The position numbers were made by a program, and so were the translations under genes. A DNA stretch of 35,075 bases from UBA4717 sp045531795. GTDB lineage: Bacteria; Bacillota; Clostridia; Oscillospirales; CAG-272. The notes under the pieces are model-generated. The model was not told the origin of the DNA. It was given only the letters and a program-made list of their open reading frames with translations, and searched no databases. This document shows positions 8,076-16,129 of this stretch, in pieces. Each line of letters starts with the position of its first letter. The stretch's first letter is position 1. The DNA lies in the NCBI GenBank assembly GCA_045531795.1, contig JAZSET010000114.1, positions 1 to 35,075 on the forward strand. Direction: 5' to 3'.

Positions 8076-8564
8076 TTACGCAACTTCTTTTATATCTGTC
8101 AGGATTACAGTTACTTCTATTTTATTGCTGTGAATGGTGATTTCGCTGCCGGGGGCAATATATTTAGTGTTGTTAAGCATAAATCCCTCGTTTGTGAAAA
8201 GTCCGTCAGCAAGCAATGTGCCTCTCATATCGCTTCTGCCGTTAACAGATGCACTTTTAATGTATTCGCCGTCGAGATTCATATTGAATTCTTCGGCAGG
8301 TTCAAATACAAAACCGCTTTGAAGTGTTCCGAGTCTTTCACCGTTTTCGACTATGAAGAAAACATCGCCCTCGTCAAAGAAGTCTTCGCTTGTGGACTTT
8401 ATATCCTCAAGATAAAAGGAAACCGCGGCTTTCTGATTTATTGTTGAGTTTTTTATTGTGTCAACAAGCTGGTATCTTAAAGCAATACCTACAAGACAGC
8501 CGATAAAAATGATAATTATCAGTAAGTCTATTCCGTTGAAGCGAGCTTTAGTCTTATTTGCCAT
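8076..8564 (-). CDS. DUF4330-like single-pass membrane protein (second copy)
   Basis: This is a 162-residue protein with a short basic N-terminus containing RFNGIDLL, one transmembrane helix near residues 13-30, and an external beta-rich domain with alternating acidic strands. The N-terminal RFNxID motif followed directly by a membrane helix matches my recollection of the DUF4330 family. No biochemical function is established for it. It is a divergent paralogue of the upstream gene (8583-9080), 18 bp away, and the last gene of the rimM operon. AAAGGAGAAC precedes the ATG. Pairing with an O-antigen-ligase-like gene suggests a role with surface polysaccharide, which is inference only. No clear terminator follows. 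Confidence 0.65.
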   Translation of the reverse strand: MANKTKARFNGIDLLIIIIFIGCLVGIALRYQLVDTIKNSTINQKAAVSFYLEDIKSTSEDFFDEGDVFFIVENGERLGTLQSGFVFEPAEEFNMNLDGEYIKSASVNGRSDMRGTLLADGLFTNEGFMLNNTKYIAPGSEITIHSNKIEVTVILTDIKEVA

Positions 8565-8582
8565 AATTAAGTTCTCCTTTGA

Positions 8583-9080
8583 TTATTTGCCTATTTCTAC
8601 AATTTGTGTACAGTATGAGGTTCCTGCATAGTGGGGAAGCCTTGCGTATACAAGTGTTCCGACAGAAATTTCAAATCCGTTGATACTGTATCTGCCCGTG
8701 TTCTGATCAACATCTGCCTCGGCGTTTACAACAAAGTACACGTTTGAGTGTTCGGGATATACCGCTGCAACAGAGTTGCCGTCTTTGTCAAAGGTTGAGT
8801 ATGTTGCGCTTTCGTGATAAAAGTCAACAACCTGTCCGAGGGCATATTTCTGCGTGCCCTCGACAAGGGTGGCACCGATATTCTTTTCTGCACTCAAAAT
8901 AAGCTCGTCGCGTTCTTCCTTGATTTCAATTGTAAACTGGATATTTACCTTGTCGTTATTTGAAAAGTCGTTGCCTCCAAACACAAAGATATATGCCACA
9001 AGGGCTATTACTACAAGAATTATTGCAGTTATAAGGATATCAATTACATTAAATCTGTGCTTTTTATTTGTCTGTTGCAT
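8583..9080 (-). CDS. DUF4330-like single-pass membrane protein (first copy)
   Basis: This is a 165-residue protein that starts with a basic stretch and RFNVIDIL, then has one membrane helix (about 13-34) and an extracytoplasmic beta-rich domain of about 125 residues. The architecture equals that of the next gene downstream, and the two share the RFNxID-plus-helix start, so they probably arose by duplication. The function is unknown. The gene begins 21 bp after the polymerase/ligase-like gene and has GGAAAGGAAA upstream of the ATG. Being tightly linked to a Wzy/WaaL-type protein suggests that the pair assists polymer assembly or export. Confidence 0.65.
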   Translation of the reverse strand: MQQTNKKHRFNVIDILITAIILVVIALVAYIFVFGGNDFSNNDKVNIQFTIEIKEERDELILSAEKNIGATLVEGTQKYALGQVVDFYHESATYSTFDKDGNSVAAVYPEHSNVYFVVNAEADVDQNTGRYSINGFEISVGTLVYARLPHYAGTSYCTQIVEIGK

Positions 9081-9101
9081 AATAATATTTCCTTTCCTGA
9101 T

Positions 9102-10991
9102 TTAAGTCCGTGTCGAACGGTGACACCGTCTGGCTGCGGTAGTAAGTCCTATCACAATCCAGAAGATAAAATATACTCTGTAATTGTACCAGATATAGTC
9201 CGTCATACCCTGCACGAGCACAGCGAAGATACCACTCATAAGGGCAACGGGTATAAGCTTTGTTTTGCGTGTCTCATATTTATTAAAGGTAAATACACCT
9301 TGTGAGTAAAGCAGGATAATGAACAAAAAGATGATGAGAGCTACAATTCCGTGTTCGGTAATTATCTGCAAAAACAGGTTATGCGAATGGGGGGCTGCTT
9401 CAATTCCCGAAAGGGAATATTTGGGATATATCTCTGAAAAAGCGGGAAGCCCTGTTCCTATTCCGCTTACAAAATGGTCTTTCAGCATTCTCATAACACC
9501 ACTCCAGATATTAACTCTGTAGGAGGTTGAGGAGTCTGCAAGATTTCCTATACTTGAAAATCTGTTTATTATGGAGTCGGGCAGTATAAATGGGAGAAAA
9601 GGAATAAGCACAATTCCCGACAGTAACAGTGCAAATATTTTTTTGCTGTAAATAAGCAGGAAAACAAGCATTCCGAATATAAAGCCGAGCCACGCTCCTC
9701 TTGACCAGGTAAATACAAGACACACAACCGATGCCATAAAGGTTACCATTGCAGCTGCTTTTACATTGCGTTTTGTCGAAATTATCATAAGTGCAAAGGC
9801 AAGGGGAATAAGCATAATCAGATATTCTGCAAGAACATTCGGGTTTTCAAAGGTCGAAACGACTCTTCCCGAAATGTCCGAGAACATTTCCTCATCGTGC
9901 CAGGTCGATGAGCCGAAGCCGAACACATACTGCAGGACTCCATAGGCCGAGACAATAAAGAGCGACGAGGTCAAGGCGCACAGACATTTGTTAAGCCACT
10001 TGGTCGTGCGTATAAGGTTTGCACACAAAAAGTAACCAAGCAGAAAAATGGTATAAATAAGAGCCGGCTTTATACTTCCGCCGGGATTTGGAGAAATGAC
10101 TCCGCCAAGAAGTGTAATTACAGTAAATACCGCTATTATCGAGTCGTTAAGGCTGAATTTCAGGGAGCGTTTTCCTCGAAGCAGCTTTAAGGCATAGGCT
10201 GCTATAACAAGCACCGTTAAAGCCGCAAGAGCCATTGTAGGTGCAAACGGAGAGAGAAAAACAAGAAGCAGAACCCCGGATTCGGGAATGGCAAGTATGG
10301 AGTATGCAGCGAGAAGCAGTACAATTCCGATTACAATATACAGTACCGGAACAAAAATTGATAAAAGTCCGAGTACCATTCCTATTATGAAAGGAGTGTA
10401 CAGATGATCTTTGCACACAATATTCTTTTCAAAGCTTTCTCTGTTTGCGCCAATTATGTTAAATACAATAAATGATGAGATCTTGCTTTCAACAATTCCC
10501 TGTGCAAGAGTCTGAGTTGAGAATATAAGAGGCAGTGACATTATCATAAGTACTGCGCCGATAAGCACGGGCATAAAGCTTACTTCTGAAAAACTTGCCT
10601 TTATAAGAGCCGCTTTTATGAAGAATACAATTTCAACATACAGTCCAAAGGAGAAAAAGAATACACCGTGTACCTTTTGCGCACTGTAAAGGACTGTGTT
10701 GATAAAATGTGAGATTTTGCTTAAAATAAAGCTTTCCTCAAAGCCACGGGCGATGGTCATTTTAAACGGTCGTGATACCCTTTCACCCCATTTGAGTTTC
10801 TTTAAAAGGCGACAAATGAAGCTGTTGGCCGTTGCCTTGTTTTCACTGTCATAAGATGTGGCTATTCTGCCGTAAAATCCGTGTTCAAGCTTATTGTAAA
10901 CCCAGTCCGAAATAAAAAGCAAAAAGGATATTATAGCACTGCTTTTTATATAACCGGTCAGCTTTCGGAACTTTTTCTGATTGTTATCCAA
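9102..10991 (-). CDS. O-antigen ligase/polymerase family (Wzy_C) membrane protein
   Basis: This is a 629-residue, roughly twelve-helix membrane protein of the Wzy_C superfamily. Members polymerise lipid-linked glycan repeats or ligate them to an acceptor outside the membrane. Landmarks are STFENPNVLAEYL before a helix, FTWSRGAWLGF, and a large outer loop ending with PHSHNLFLQIITEHG, whose His537 sits in the region conserved in this family. About 200 N-terminal residues of basic and membrane segments precede the core and are longer than usual. The start is a TTG at 10991, two bases after the trmD stop codon, with AAAGGAGAAC upstream. Translational coupling to trmD is therefore likely. The substrate glycan is unknown, and no glycosyltransferases are adjacent. 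Confidence 0.85.
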   Translation of the reverse strand: MDNNQKKFRKLTGYIKSSAIISFLLFISDWVYNKLEHGFYGRIATSYDSENKATANSFICRLLKKLKWGERVSRPFKMTIARGFEESFILSKISHFINTVLYSAQKVHGVFFFSFGLYVEIVFFIKAALIKASFSEVSFMPVLIGAVLMIMSLPLIFSTQTLAQGIVESKISSFIVFNIIGANRESFEKNIVCKDHLYTPFIIGMVLGLLSIFVPVLYIVIGIVLLLAAYSILAIPESGVLLLVFLSPFAPTMALAALTVLVIAAYALKLLRGKRSLKFSLNDSIIAVFTVITLLGGVISPNPGGSIKPALIYTIFLLGYFLCANLIRTTKWLNKCLCALTSSLFIVSAYGVLQYVFGFGSSTWHDEEMFSDISGRVVSTFENPNVLAEYLIMLIPLAFALMIISTKRNVKAAAMVTFMASVVCLVFTWSRGAWLGFIFGMLVFLLIYSKKIFALLLSGIVLIPFLPFILPDSIINRFSSIGNLADSSTSYRVNIWSGVMRMLKDHFVSGIGTGLPAFSEIYPKYSLSGIEAAPHSHNLFLQIITEHGIVALIIFLFIILLYSQGVFTFNKYETRKTKLIPVALMSGIFAVLVQGMTDYIWYNYRVYFIFWIVIGLTTAARRCHRSTRT

Positions 10992-10993
10992 GC

Positions 10994-11701
10994 TCAGTTC
11001 TCCTTTCGTTCATTGTCTAAAAGGTCGGGGCGGCATCTTTTGGTTTTTTCGAGTGCTTTTTCTTTGCGCCAGGCTTCTATATTTGCGTGGTGACCGCTCA
11101 GTAACACCTCCGGTACAAGTCTTCCGTTAAAATCGTACGGTCTTGTATACTGGGGATATTCAAGCATACCCGATGCTATGCTTTCAAGCTCATAGCATTC
11201 TGCATCCGATAAGACACCGTCAATCATACGGGAAACACAGTCAACAAGTATGCAGGCGGGAAGCTCACCGCCGGTCAGCACATAGTCACCGATTGAGATT
11301 TCCTCGTCAACAATTTCATCAATTATTCTCTGGTCAACACCCTCGTAGTGACCGCAAAGTATCACGAGATTATCGTAACTTAAAAGTTCTTTTGCCTTTT
11401 GTTGTGTCAGAACACTTCCTTGCGGGGACATATATATAACCCGTCTTTTCATATCGGGCGTGTCTTTCATTGTGTCAAGAACGGCATTGTAGCAGTTGTA
11501 TATCGGCACAGGACTCATAAGCATACCCATACCTCCGCCATAGGGAGTATCATCTACCCGTCTGTGCTTGTTTTCGCTGTAGTCACGGATATCGTGAGTA
11601 TGAATTTCGATTATCCCTGCCGAGCGTGCTCTGCCGATAATGCTTTCGGAAAGTACATTTTCCACGAGGGAAGTAAACAACGTCATTATATCAAAACGCA
11701 A
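10994..11701 (-). CDS. trmD: tRNA (guanine37-N1)-methyltransferase TrmD
   Basis: TrmD methylates N1 of G37 next to the anticodon using SAM, which prevents +1 frameshifting. The protein is 235 residues. The family start MRFDIMTLF is encoded from a TTG at 11701, with GGAGG 8 nt upstream. The trefoil-knot SAM site is visible as YMSPQG, LCGHYEGVDQR and EISIGDYVLTGGELPA. The catalytic region PYGGGMGM is present, and SGHHANIEAWR appears in the C-terminal domain. It follows rimM by 14 bp, the normal gene order. Confidence 0.97.
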   Translation of the reverse strand: MRFDIMTLFTSLVENVLSESIIGRARSAGIIEIHTHDIRDYSENKHRRVDDTPYGGGMGMLMSPVPIYNCYNAVLDTMKDTPDMKRRVIYMSPQGSVLTQQKAKELLSYDNLVILCGHYEGVDQRIIDEIVDEEISIGDYVLTGGELPACILVDCVSRMIDGVLSDAECYELESIASGMLEYPQYTRPYDFNGRLVPEVLLSGHHANIEAWRKEKALEKTKRCRPDLLDNERKEN

Positions 11702-11715
11702 GGGGAAAACCTCCG

Positions 11716-12234
11716 TTAATCTTCAAACATTCCCGGAATCGGTGAAATGGTGATTCCGTGATCAAGGTCAATTTCATCTATAAATGCATCAACGCCCGGC
11801 ACCATAACTTCACGGCCATCGGGGGTTGTGATAACATATATGTCAGAGGCAACACTTTCAAAAATATCCGTAAGAACACCGAGCTTTTCACCGTTTGTGC
11901 TCCTGTACACATCAAGCCCGATCATATCGGCAATAAACACGGCATCCTCATCAATCGGAATAAGGTCGCGCTCTGTATAAACTACCTTGTTCTTTAAAAG
12001 CAGGGCAGAATCCATATCGTCAACGCCCTCAAGCTTTACAAGAGCACAGTTTTTATGCTCGCTTGCACTTACCACATTGTATTTTACAAATCCTGTTTTC
12101 TTTTCAATATATATTGACTTGATTGCGCAGAAAACCTCGATAGAGTCGCACCAGGATTCAATTTTCAGATTTCCTCTCACCCCGTGAGTGTTTATGATTT
12201 TACCGCACTCAAGAAGCGTGTCCTTTTCCGGCAT
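11716..12234 (-). CDS. rimM: Ribosome maturation factor RimM
   Basis: RimM binds ribosomal protein S19 and assists 30S head assembly and 16S processing. The protein is 172 residues, the usual size. The N-terminal barrel begins with LLECGKIINTHGVRGNLKIE, the family hallmark, and the C-terminal PRC-barrel part includes DMIGLDVYRSTNGEKLGVLTD and VMVPGVDAFI. GAGGTAACCCT precedes the ATG. rimM is usually found with rpsP upstream. Here it leads the operon, directly behind its own promoter and divergent from cwlD. Confidence 0.95.
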   Translation of the reverse strand: MPEKDTLLECGKIINTHGVRGNLKIESWCDSIEVFCAIKSIYIEKKTGFVKYNVVSASEHKNCALVKLEGVDDMDSALLLKNKVVYTERDLIPIDEDAVFIADMIGLDVYRSTNGEKLGVLTDIFESVASDIYVITTPDGREVMVPGVDAFIDEIDLDHGITISPIPGMFED

Positions 12235-12265
12235 AGGGTTACCTCACTGCATACATTTTTATTAT

Positions 12266-12293
12266 ATTATACTACATTTTTCAAAAAATGCAA
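12266..12293 (-). promoter_or_regulatory. Promoter of the rimM-trmD operon
   Basis: On the minus strand, -35 TTGCAT (12288-12293), 16-bp spacer, and -10 TATAAT (12266-12271). The spacer contains an A/T palindrome (CATTTTT/AAAAATG, centred near 12282). The leader to the rimM ATG is about 25 nt. Confidence 0.65.
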
Positions 12294-12343
12294 GAGCAGG
12301 GATAAAAGTAATGACAAATTCTATTATAAAGGAGGAAATTCTG

Positions 12344-12351
12344 CATATAAT
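12344..12351 (+). promoter_or_regulatory. Possible sporulation-type -10 box upstream of cwlD
   Basis: CATATAAT at 12344-12351 matches seven of eight bases of the classical sigma-E -10 CATACAAT, and it lies 31 bp before the cwlD ATG. No good sigma-A -35 occurs 16-18 bp upstream, and no clear sigma-E -35 is visible either. The call is tentative. Confidence 0.3.
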
Positions 12352-12382
12352 ATCCTTGAGACATAAGAACAGGAGGCTTTAT

Positions 12383-13117
12383 ATGAAAGAGAAAAAGGGA
12401 AAACCGTTTTTGGCTGAATTTGCACTGTTTCTGATAGTTTTTTCGGTTATCGCAGGCATTCTCGGCTATACGGGGTATATTATCGGAAAAGGTGATTTTG
12501 CAAAAAGCGCACCTGTTGCAAATGAAAAAAGCCGTGTGCTTATTGTAGATGCAGGTCATGGCGGTATTGACGGCGGTGCGACGGGCATAAACGGCAGACT
12601 TGAAAAAGAACTGAATCTTGAAATAAGCGAAAAGGTATCGCTTTTTTCAAACCTTTTCGGCTACGACGTAATAAATACCCGTACAAGTGACGCTTCTCTC
12701 GGAGACGATGCGCCAAAGGGAAAAAGGAAAATGACCGACCTTGTAAAACGGCTTGAAATTGCAAATGAGAATTCTGATGCACTGTTTTTAAGTATACATA
12801 TGAACAAGTTTCCCCAGGAAGTATGCCGTGGACTTCAGATATGGTATTCTCCGAACAGTGATATGAGTGTGCGACTTGCAAATATCGTAAAAAACAGAGT
12901 ACAGACCGAAATTCAGCCTGACAACACGCGCGATTGCAAAAAGGCAGACTCTTCAATCTACCTGCTTGACAGAATGAAAAATACAGCCGTTCTTGTAGAA
13001 TGCGGTTTTATATCAAATAAAGCCGAGTGTGAGGCGTTGTGCAGTGCAGAATATCAGCAAAAGCTTTCTGCGTGTCTGTCATATGCCCTACTCGACTTTA
13101 CAAATAATGTAGGTTGA
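12383..13117 (+). CDS. cwlD: N-acetylmuramoyl-L-alanine amidase, CwlD type
   Basis: This is a zinc amidase of the Amidase_3 family that cleaves the bond between muramic acid and the stem peptide. CwlD removes side chains in spore cortex so that muramic-delta-lactam can form. The protein is 244 residues. An N-terminal membrane or signal helix (about 11-34) precedes the catalytic domain. VDAGHGGIDGG contains zinc ligand His59, a Glu follows in GRLEKELNLE, His139 is in FLSIHMNKFPQ, and Glu206 is in VLVECGF. The HMNKFPQ segment is characteristic of CwlD rather than of vegetative amidases. The start at 12383 has AGGAGG in ideal position; the frame stays open upstream, but that extension (to 12188) lacks a ribosome binding site. 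Confidence 0.88.
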   Translation: MKEKKGKPFLAEFALFLIVFSVIAGILGYTGYIIGKGDFAKSAPVANEKSRVLIVDAGHGGIDGGATGINGRLEKELNLEISEKVSLFSNLFGYDVINTRTSDASLGDDAPKGKRKMTDLVKRLEIANENSDALFLSIHMNKFPQEVCRGLQIWYSPNSDMSVRLANIVKNRVQTEIQPDNTRDCKKADSSIYLLDRMKNTAVLVECGFISNKAECEALCSAEYQQKLSACLSYALLDFTNNVG

Positions 13118-14503
13118 TTATTTAAATATATGGAGAGCTTCATAGATGCTCTTTACGGGAACAATTTCAATATCCTTGTACTTGTCTGCGTTAAGCTTTG
13201 CCATATTCTTATATGGTATCAGTACTTTCCTGAATCCGAGACGGGACGCTTCAAGTATGCGTTTTTCAATTTCGGTGACTGCTCTGACTTCGCCCGCAAG
13301 TCCGATTTCGCCAACGGCAATAATACTGTTGTCAACCGGGGTGTCACGGACTCCTGAAATCAGCGACAGCGCCACTGCAAGGTCGCACGCAGGCTCGTCA
13401 AGACGCAGGCCTCCTACAACATTCAGGTAGACGTCGTGCGTGTAGAACTTAAAGCCAAGCCGCTTTTCAAGAACTGCGATAAGTAAGCAGGCGCGGTTGT
13501 AGTCAACACCGTTTGAAGTACGTCTTGGTGCAGGGAAAGCGGTTGTTGTAACAAGCGCCTGAATTTCGGCAATTACAGGGCGCGTTCCCTCCATAACGCA
13601 TACGGCACAGCTGCCCGAGATTCCGTCTCGCCTGTCGGATAAAAGCATTTCCGATGGATTTGGCACTTCAACAAGACCTGTATCCGTCATTTCAAACAGA
13701 CCGATTTCGTTTGTGGAGCCGTATCTGTTTTTGATAGCTCTTATCATTCTGTAGGAACGGATTTTTTCGCCCTCAAAATAAAGTACTGCATCTACCATAT
13801 GCTCAAGCACCTTTGGCCCTGCAATTCCGCCCTCTTTGTTGACGTGTCCTACAAGGATTATGGATATATTCTCATTTTTGGCTTTGCTTATAAAGCTCAG
13901 GGCACATTCGCGAACCTGTGCGATACTTCCGGGTGCGGATGAGACGCCCTCACTGTAAATAGTCTGAATAGAGTCAACTATCATAATATCGGGCTTAAGC
14001 TTATCGCATTCGCTTAATACAGAAGATACATTGGTTTCTGTAAGCAAATAGAGGCTTTCGGCTTCGCTTACTCCCTCAAGGCGTTTTGCCCTCAGTTTTA
14101 TCTGATCGCGGGATTCTTCACCCGAAACATAAAGAACTTTTCTGCCACCGCCTGCAAGAGTTTTGCATATCTGTAAAAGAAGTGTGGATTTACCGATACC
14201 GGGCTCACCCGCTAAAAGCACAACAGAACCCGATACAAGTCCGCCGCCCAGAACTCTGTCAAGCTCGCCCATACCTGTACTTTCACGGCTTGTTTTGCCC
14301 ACCTCAAAATCCGAAAACTTTACGACCGTGTTTTCGTATGAGGGGGCTATTCTTTTTACCTTGGAAACGGCTGCTGCCTTTTCAAGCTCCTTTTCTACTT
14401 CAACAGCAGTATTCCATTCTCCGCAAACGGGACATTTTCCGAACCATTTTGATGCACTCGCACCGCATTCGGCACATTCAAATAATGTTTTTTGATTTTT
14501 CAT
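13118..14503 (-). CDS. radA: DNA repair protein RadA (Sms)
   Basis: RadA is a RecA-like branch-migration ATPase in homologous recombination. The protein is 461 residues, full length. An N-terminal zinc finger uses Cys10, Cys13, Cys24 and Cys27. The Walker A motif GEPGIGKST has Lys105, and the RadA-specific KNRYGSTNEIG motif is present. The C-terminal third is the Lon-like domain (AFPAPRRTSNGVDYNRACLL region and IAVGEIGLAGEVRAV). It begins 16 bp after the sensor kinase stop codon, with GGATGA before the ATG, so it is probably the second gene of the kinase transcript. Its stop codon abuts that of convergent cwlD with no spacer. Confidence 0.96.
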   Translation of the reverse strand: MKNQKTLFECAECGASASKWFGKCPVCGEWNTAVEVEKELEKAAAVSKVKRIAPSYENTVVKFSDFEVGKTSRESTGMGELDRVLGGGLVSGSVVLLAGEPGIGKSTLLLQICKTLAGGGRKVLYVSGEESRDQIKLRAKRLEGVSEAESLYLLTETNVSSVLSECDKLKPDIMIVDSIQTIYSEGVSSAPGSIAQVRECALSFISKAKNENISIILVGHVNKEGGIAGPKVLEHMVDAVLYFEGEKIRSYRMIRAIKNRYGSTNEIGLFEMTDTGLVEVPNPSEMLLSDRRDGISGSCAVCVMEGTRPVIAEIQALVTTTAFPAPRRTSNGVDYNRACLLIAVLEKRLGFKFYTHDVYLNVVGGLRLDEPACDLAVALSLISGVRDTPVDNSIIAVGEIGLAGEVRAVTEIEKRILEASRLGFRKVLIPYKNMAKLNADKYKDIEIVPVKSIYEALHIFK

Positions 14504-14519
14504 AGTTAATCATCCAAAA

Positions 14520-16013
14520 TTAGTTTTTCTTTATTTCAGCTTCTCTGATATAAGAAAGCGTAAATGTGAATTCGCAGTACTTGCCGTATTCGCTTTTTAC
14601 AAAAATCTTTTCCTCATGGGCGTCAATTATCGTTTTTGCGATATACATTCCGAGTCCCACACCTGTTTTGTCAAGGCCACGGCTTTTGTCACTCTTGTAA
14701 AAACGGTCAAATACATAGGGAAGTTCTTCTTCTCTGATTCCCTGGCCCTCGTTATATACGGAAATATATAATTTCTTGTTTTTTTCGGTAATTGTGACTC
14801 TGTATACGGCACCCTCGGCTGAGAATTTCACCGCATTGTCGCAGATGTTGTAGAGTATCTGATAAATTGCATCACGGTCGGCATATGCGAACATCTTGTC
14901 ATTGTCACAGACAAATTCAACATCAAGCTTTTTTTCTTCGATTTTCTGTTCAAAACCGATTATGATAACTCTCGCCATTTCGCATATATCAAATGCGGAT
15001 TTTGTGAATTTGCGCTCACCTGCCTGAATTCTTGTAATATCGAGCAGAGAACTTACAAGCCTTGAAAGGCGCCTTACCTCGTTTCTGATTATATCAAGGT
15101 AATATTCGTGTTTTTCAGGCGGTATTGTTCCGTCGATGATTCCGTCAATAAAACCTGAAATTGTAGTCATAGGGGTACGCAGGTCATGGGAGACATTTGC
15201 AAGGAATGAACGGCGTGATTCGTCGCCCGTCGCAAGGGCTGTTGCCATTGAGTTGAACGCAGTTGCAAGCTCGGAAATTTCATCAGAGCCTGAAACGGGA
15301 ACTCTTATATCAAAGTGGCCCTGAGCAAAGCTCTTTACCGCACGGCTCATCTGCTTTAAGGGATTTGTGATCCTCTCGCTTATGAAGTAAACGGCAATGA
15401 CCGTTGCAAGTAAAAGCCATAAGCAGGACATAAGAACTGTGTTAACCAGACTGGTGTTCAGCTCGGGAATGAAGAAATTGCTTGTGCAGACAAACAAAAT
15501 TCCGCACAATGGGTCTGAGTAGTTTCTTATGGGTATTGCATATACAAGATACTTTTTGTCCGAATTTGCTTCAAGTGTGCTTTTGCCCATATAATTTCCG
15601 TTTTCGGCAACAGACTCGATTATTTTATCCGGGATATGGTGCATAGCCGGCTCGGATTCAAGCATTCTTGATGTATGCTCGTTGTGTAGCAGTACATTAC
15701 CCATATCATCGGTTATAAAGGCATCAATATCTTCTGTGTACGCATCAAGGGCATAGATTACACCAAGTAAAGTTTCTCTGTTTTCTGTAACATAAGAGTC
15801 AAAATCCTCCACCAGCAAAGAACTGCTTCCGTTGCCATCACGGGCATACATAAAGCTCTCAACAGTTTTTGCAACCTTGATAAGAGAATCGGATTTTGCA
15901 TTCTGCGCATAATCGTTAACATTGGAGCAGAGAACAGTTGCAAGTATAATAAAACTTACAAACAGTATCAAAGTAATCGCTGATATATATTTTGTAAATA
16001 CGCTTTTAAACAT
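14520..16013 (-). CDS. Sensor histidine kinase (HAMP, HisKA, HATPase_c)
   Basis: This is a 497-residue two-component sensor. A membrane helix at about 10-29 is followed by an outer sensor domain of about 150 residues, a second helix (about 188-211), and a HAMP linker (about 212-262). The HisKA domain has phospho-acceptor His276 in ANVSHDLRTPM. The ATP-binding domain has N (YNICDNAVKFS), G1 (VYNEGQGI) and G2 (GVGLGMYIAK) boxes, so all catalytic elements are intact. It partners the OmpR-type regulator encoded just upstream, although a terminator and a separate promoter lie between the two. The Shine-Dalgarno before the ATG is weak. The stimulus is unknown; the extracytoplasmic sensor suggests an envelope signal. 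Confidence 0.92.
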   Translation of the reverse strand: MFKSVFTKYISAITLILFVSFIILATVLCSNVNDYAQNAKSDSLIKVAKTVESFMYARDGNGSSSLLVEDFDSYVTENRETLLGVIYALDAYTEDIDAFITDDMGNVLLHNEHTSRMLESEPAMHHIPDKIIESVAENGNYMGKSTLEANSDKKYLVYAIPIRNYSDPLCGILFVCTSNFFIPELNTSLVNTVLMSCLWLLLATVIAVYFISERITNPLKQMSRAVKSFAQGHFDIRVPVSGSDEISELATAFNSMATALATGDESRRSFLANVSHDLRTPMTTISGFIDGIIDGTIPPEKHEYYLDIIRNEVRRLSRLVSSLLDITRIQAGERKFTKSAFDICEMARVIIIGFEQKIEEKKLDVEFVCDNDKMFAYADRDAIYQILYNICDNAVKFSAEGAVYRVTITEKNKKLYISVYNEGQGIREEELPYVFDRFYKSDKSRGLDKTGVGLGMYIAKTIIDAHEEKIFVKSEYGKYCEFTFTLSYIREAEIKKN

Positions 16014-16046
16014 TCTAACACCAACTTTTTAATTAACTATATTACA

Positions 16047-16075
16047 AGTATAGCACAAAAAAATATATAAATCAA
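16047..16075 (-). promoter_or_regulatory. Separate promoter of the sensor kinase-radA unit
   Basis: On the minus strand, -35 TTGATT (16070-16075), a 17-bp spacer, and -10 TATACT (16047-16052), just downstream of the response-regulator terminator. Confidence 0.65.
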
Positions 16076-16083
16076 TAAAATAT

Positions 16084-16117
16084 AAATAAAAAACGGCACA
16101 GAAAACTGTGCCGTTTT
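16084..16117 (-). terminator. Terminator between response regulator and sensor kinase
   Basis: A perfect 12-bp inverted repeat AAAACGGCACAG/CTGTGCCGTTTT (16090-16101 and 16106-16117) has a 4-nt loop. On the minus strand it continues into TTTTTTATTT. It starts 12 bp after the response-regulator stop codon. Confidence 0.88.
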
Positions 16118-16129
16118 GCTTTTGTAACA

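Noticed and set aside
12188..12382. N-terminal extension of cwlD
   Set aside because: It overlaps the rimM start and both promoter regions, and no ribosome binding site fits. AGGAGG marks the ATG at 12383.
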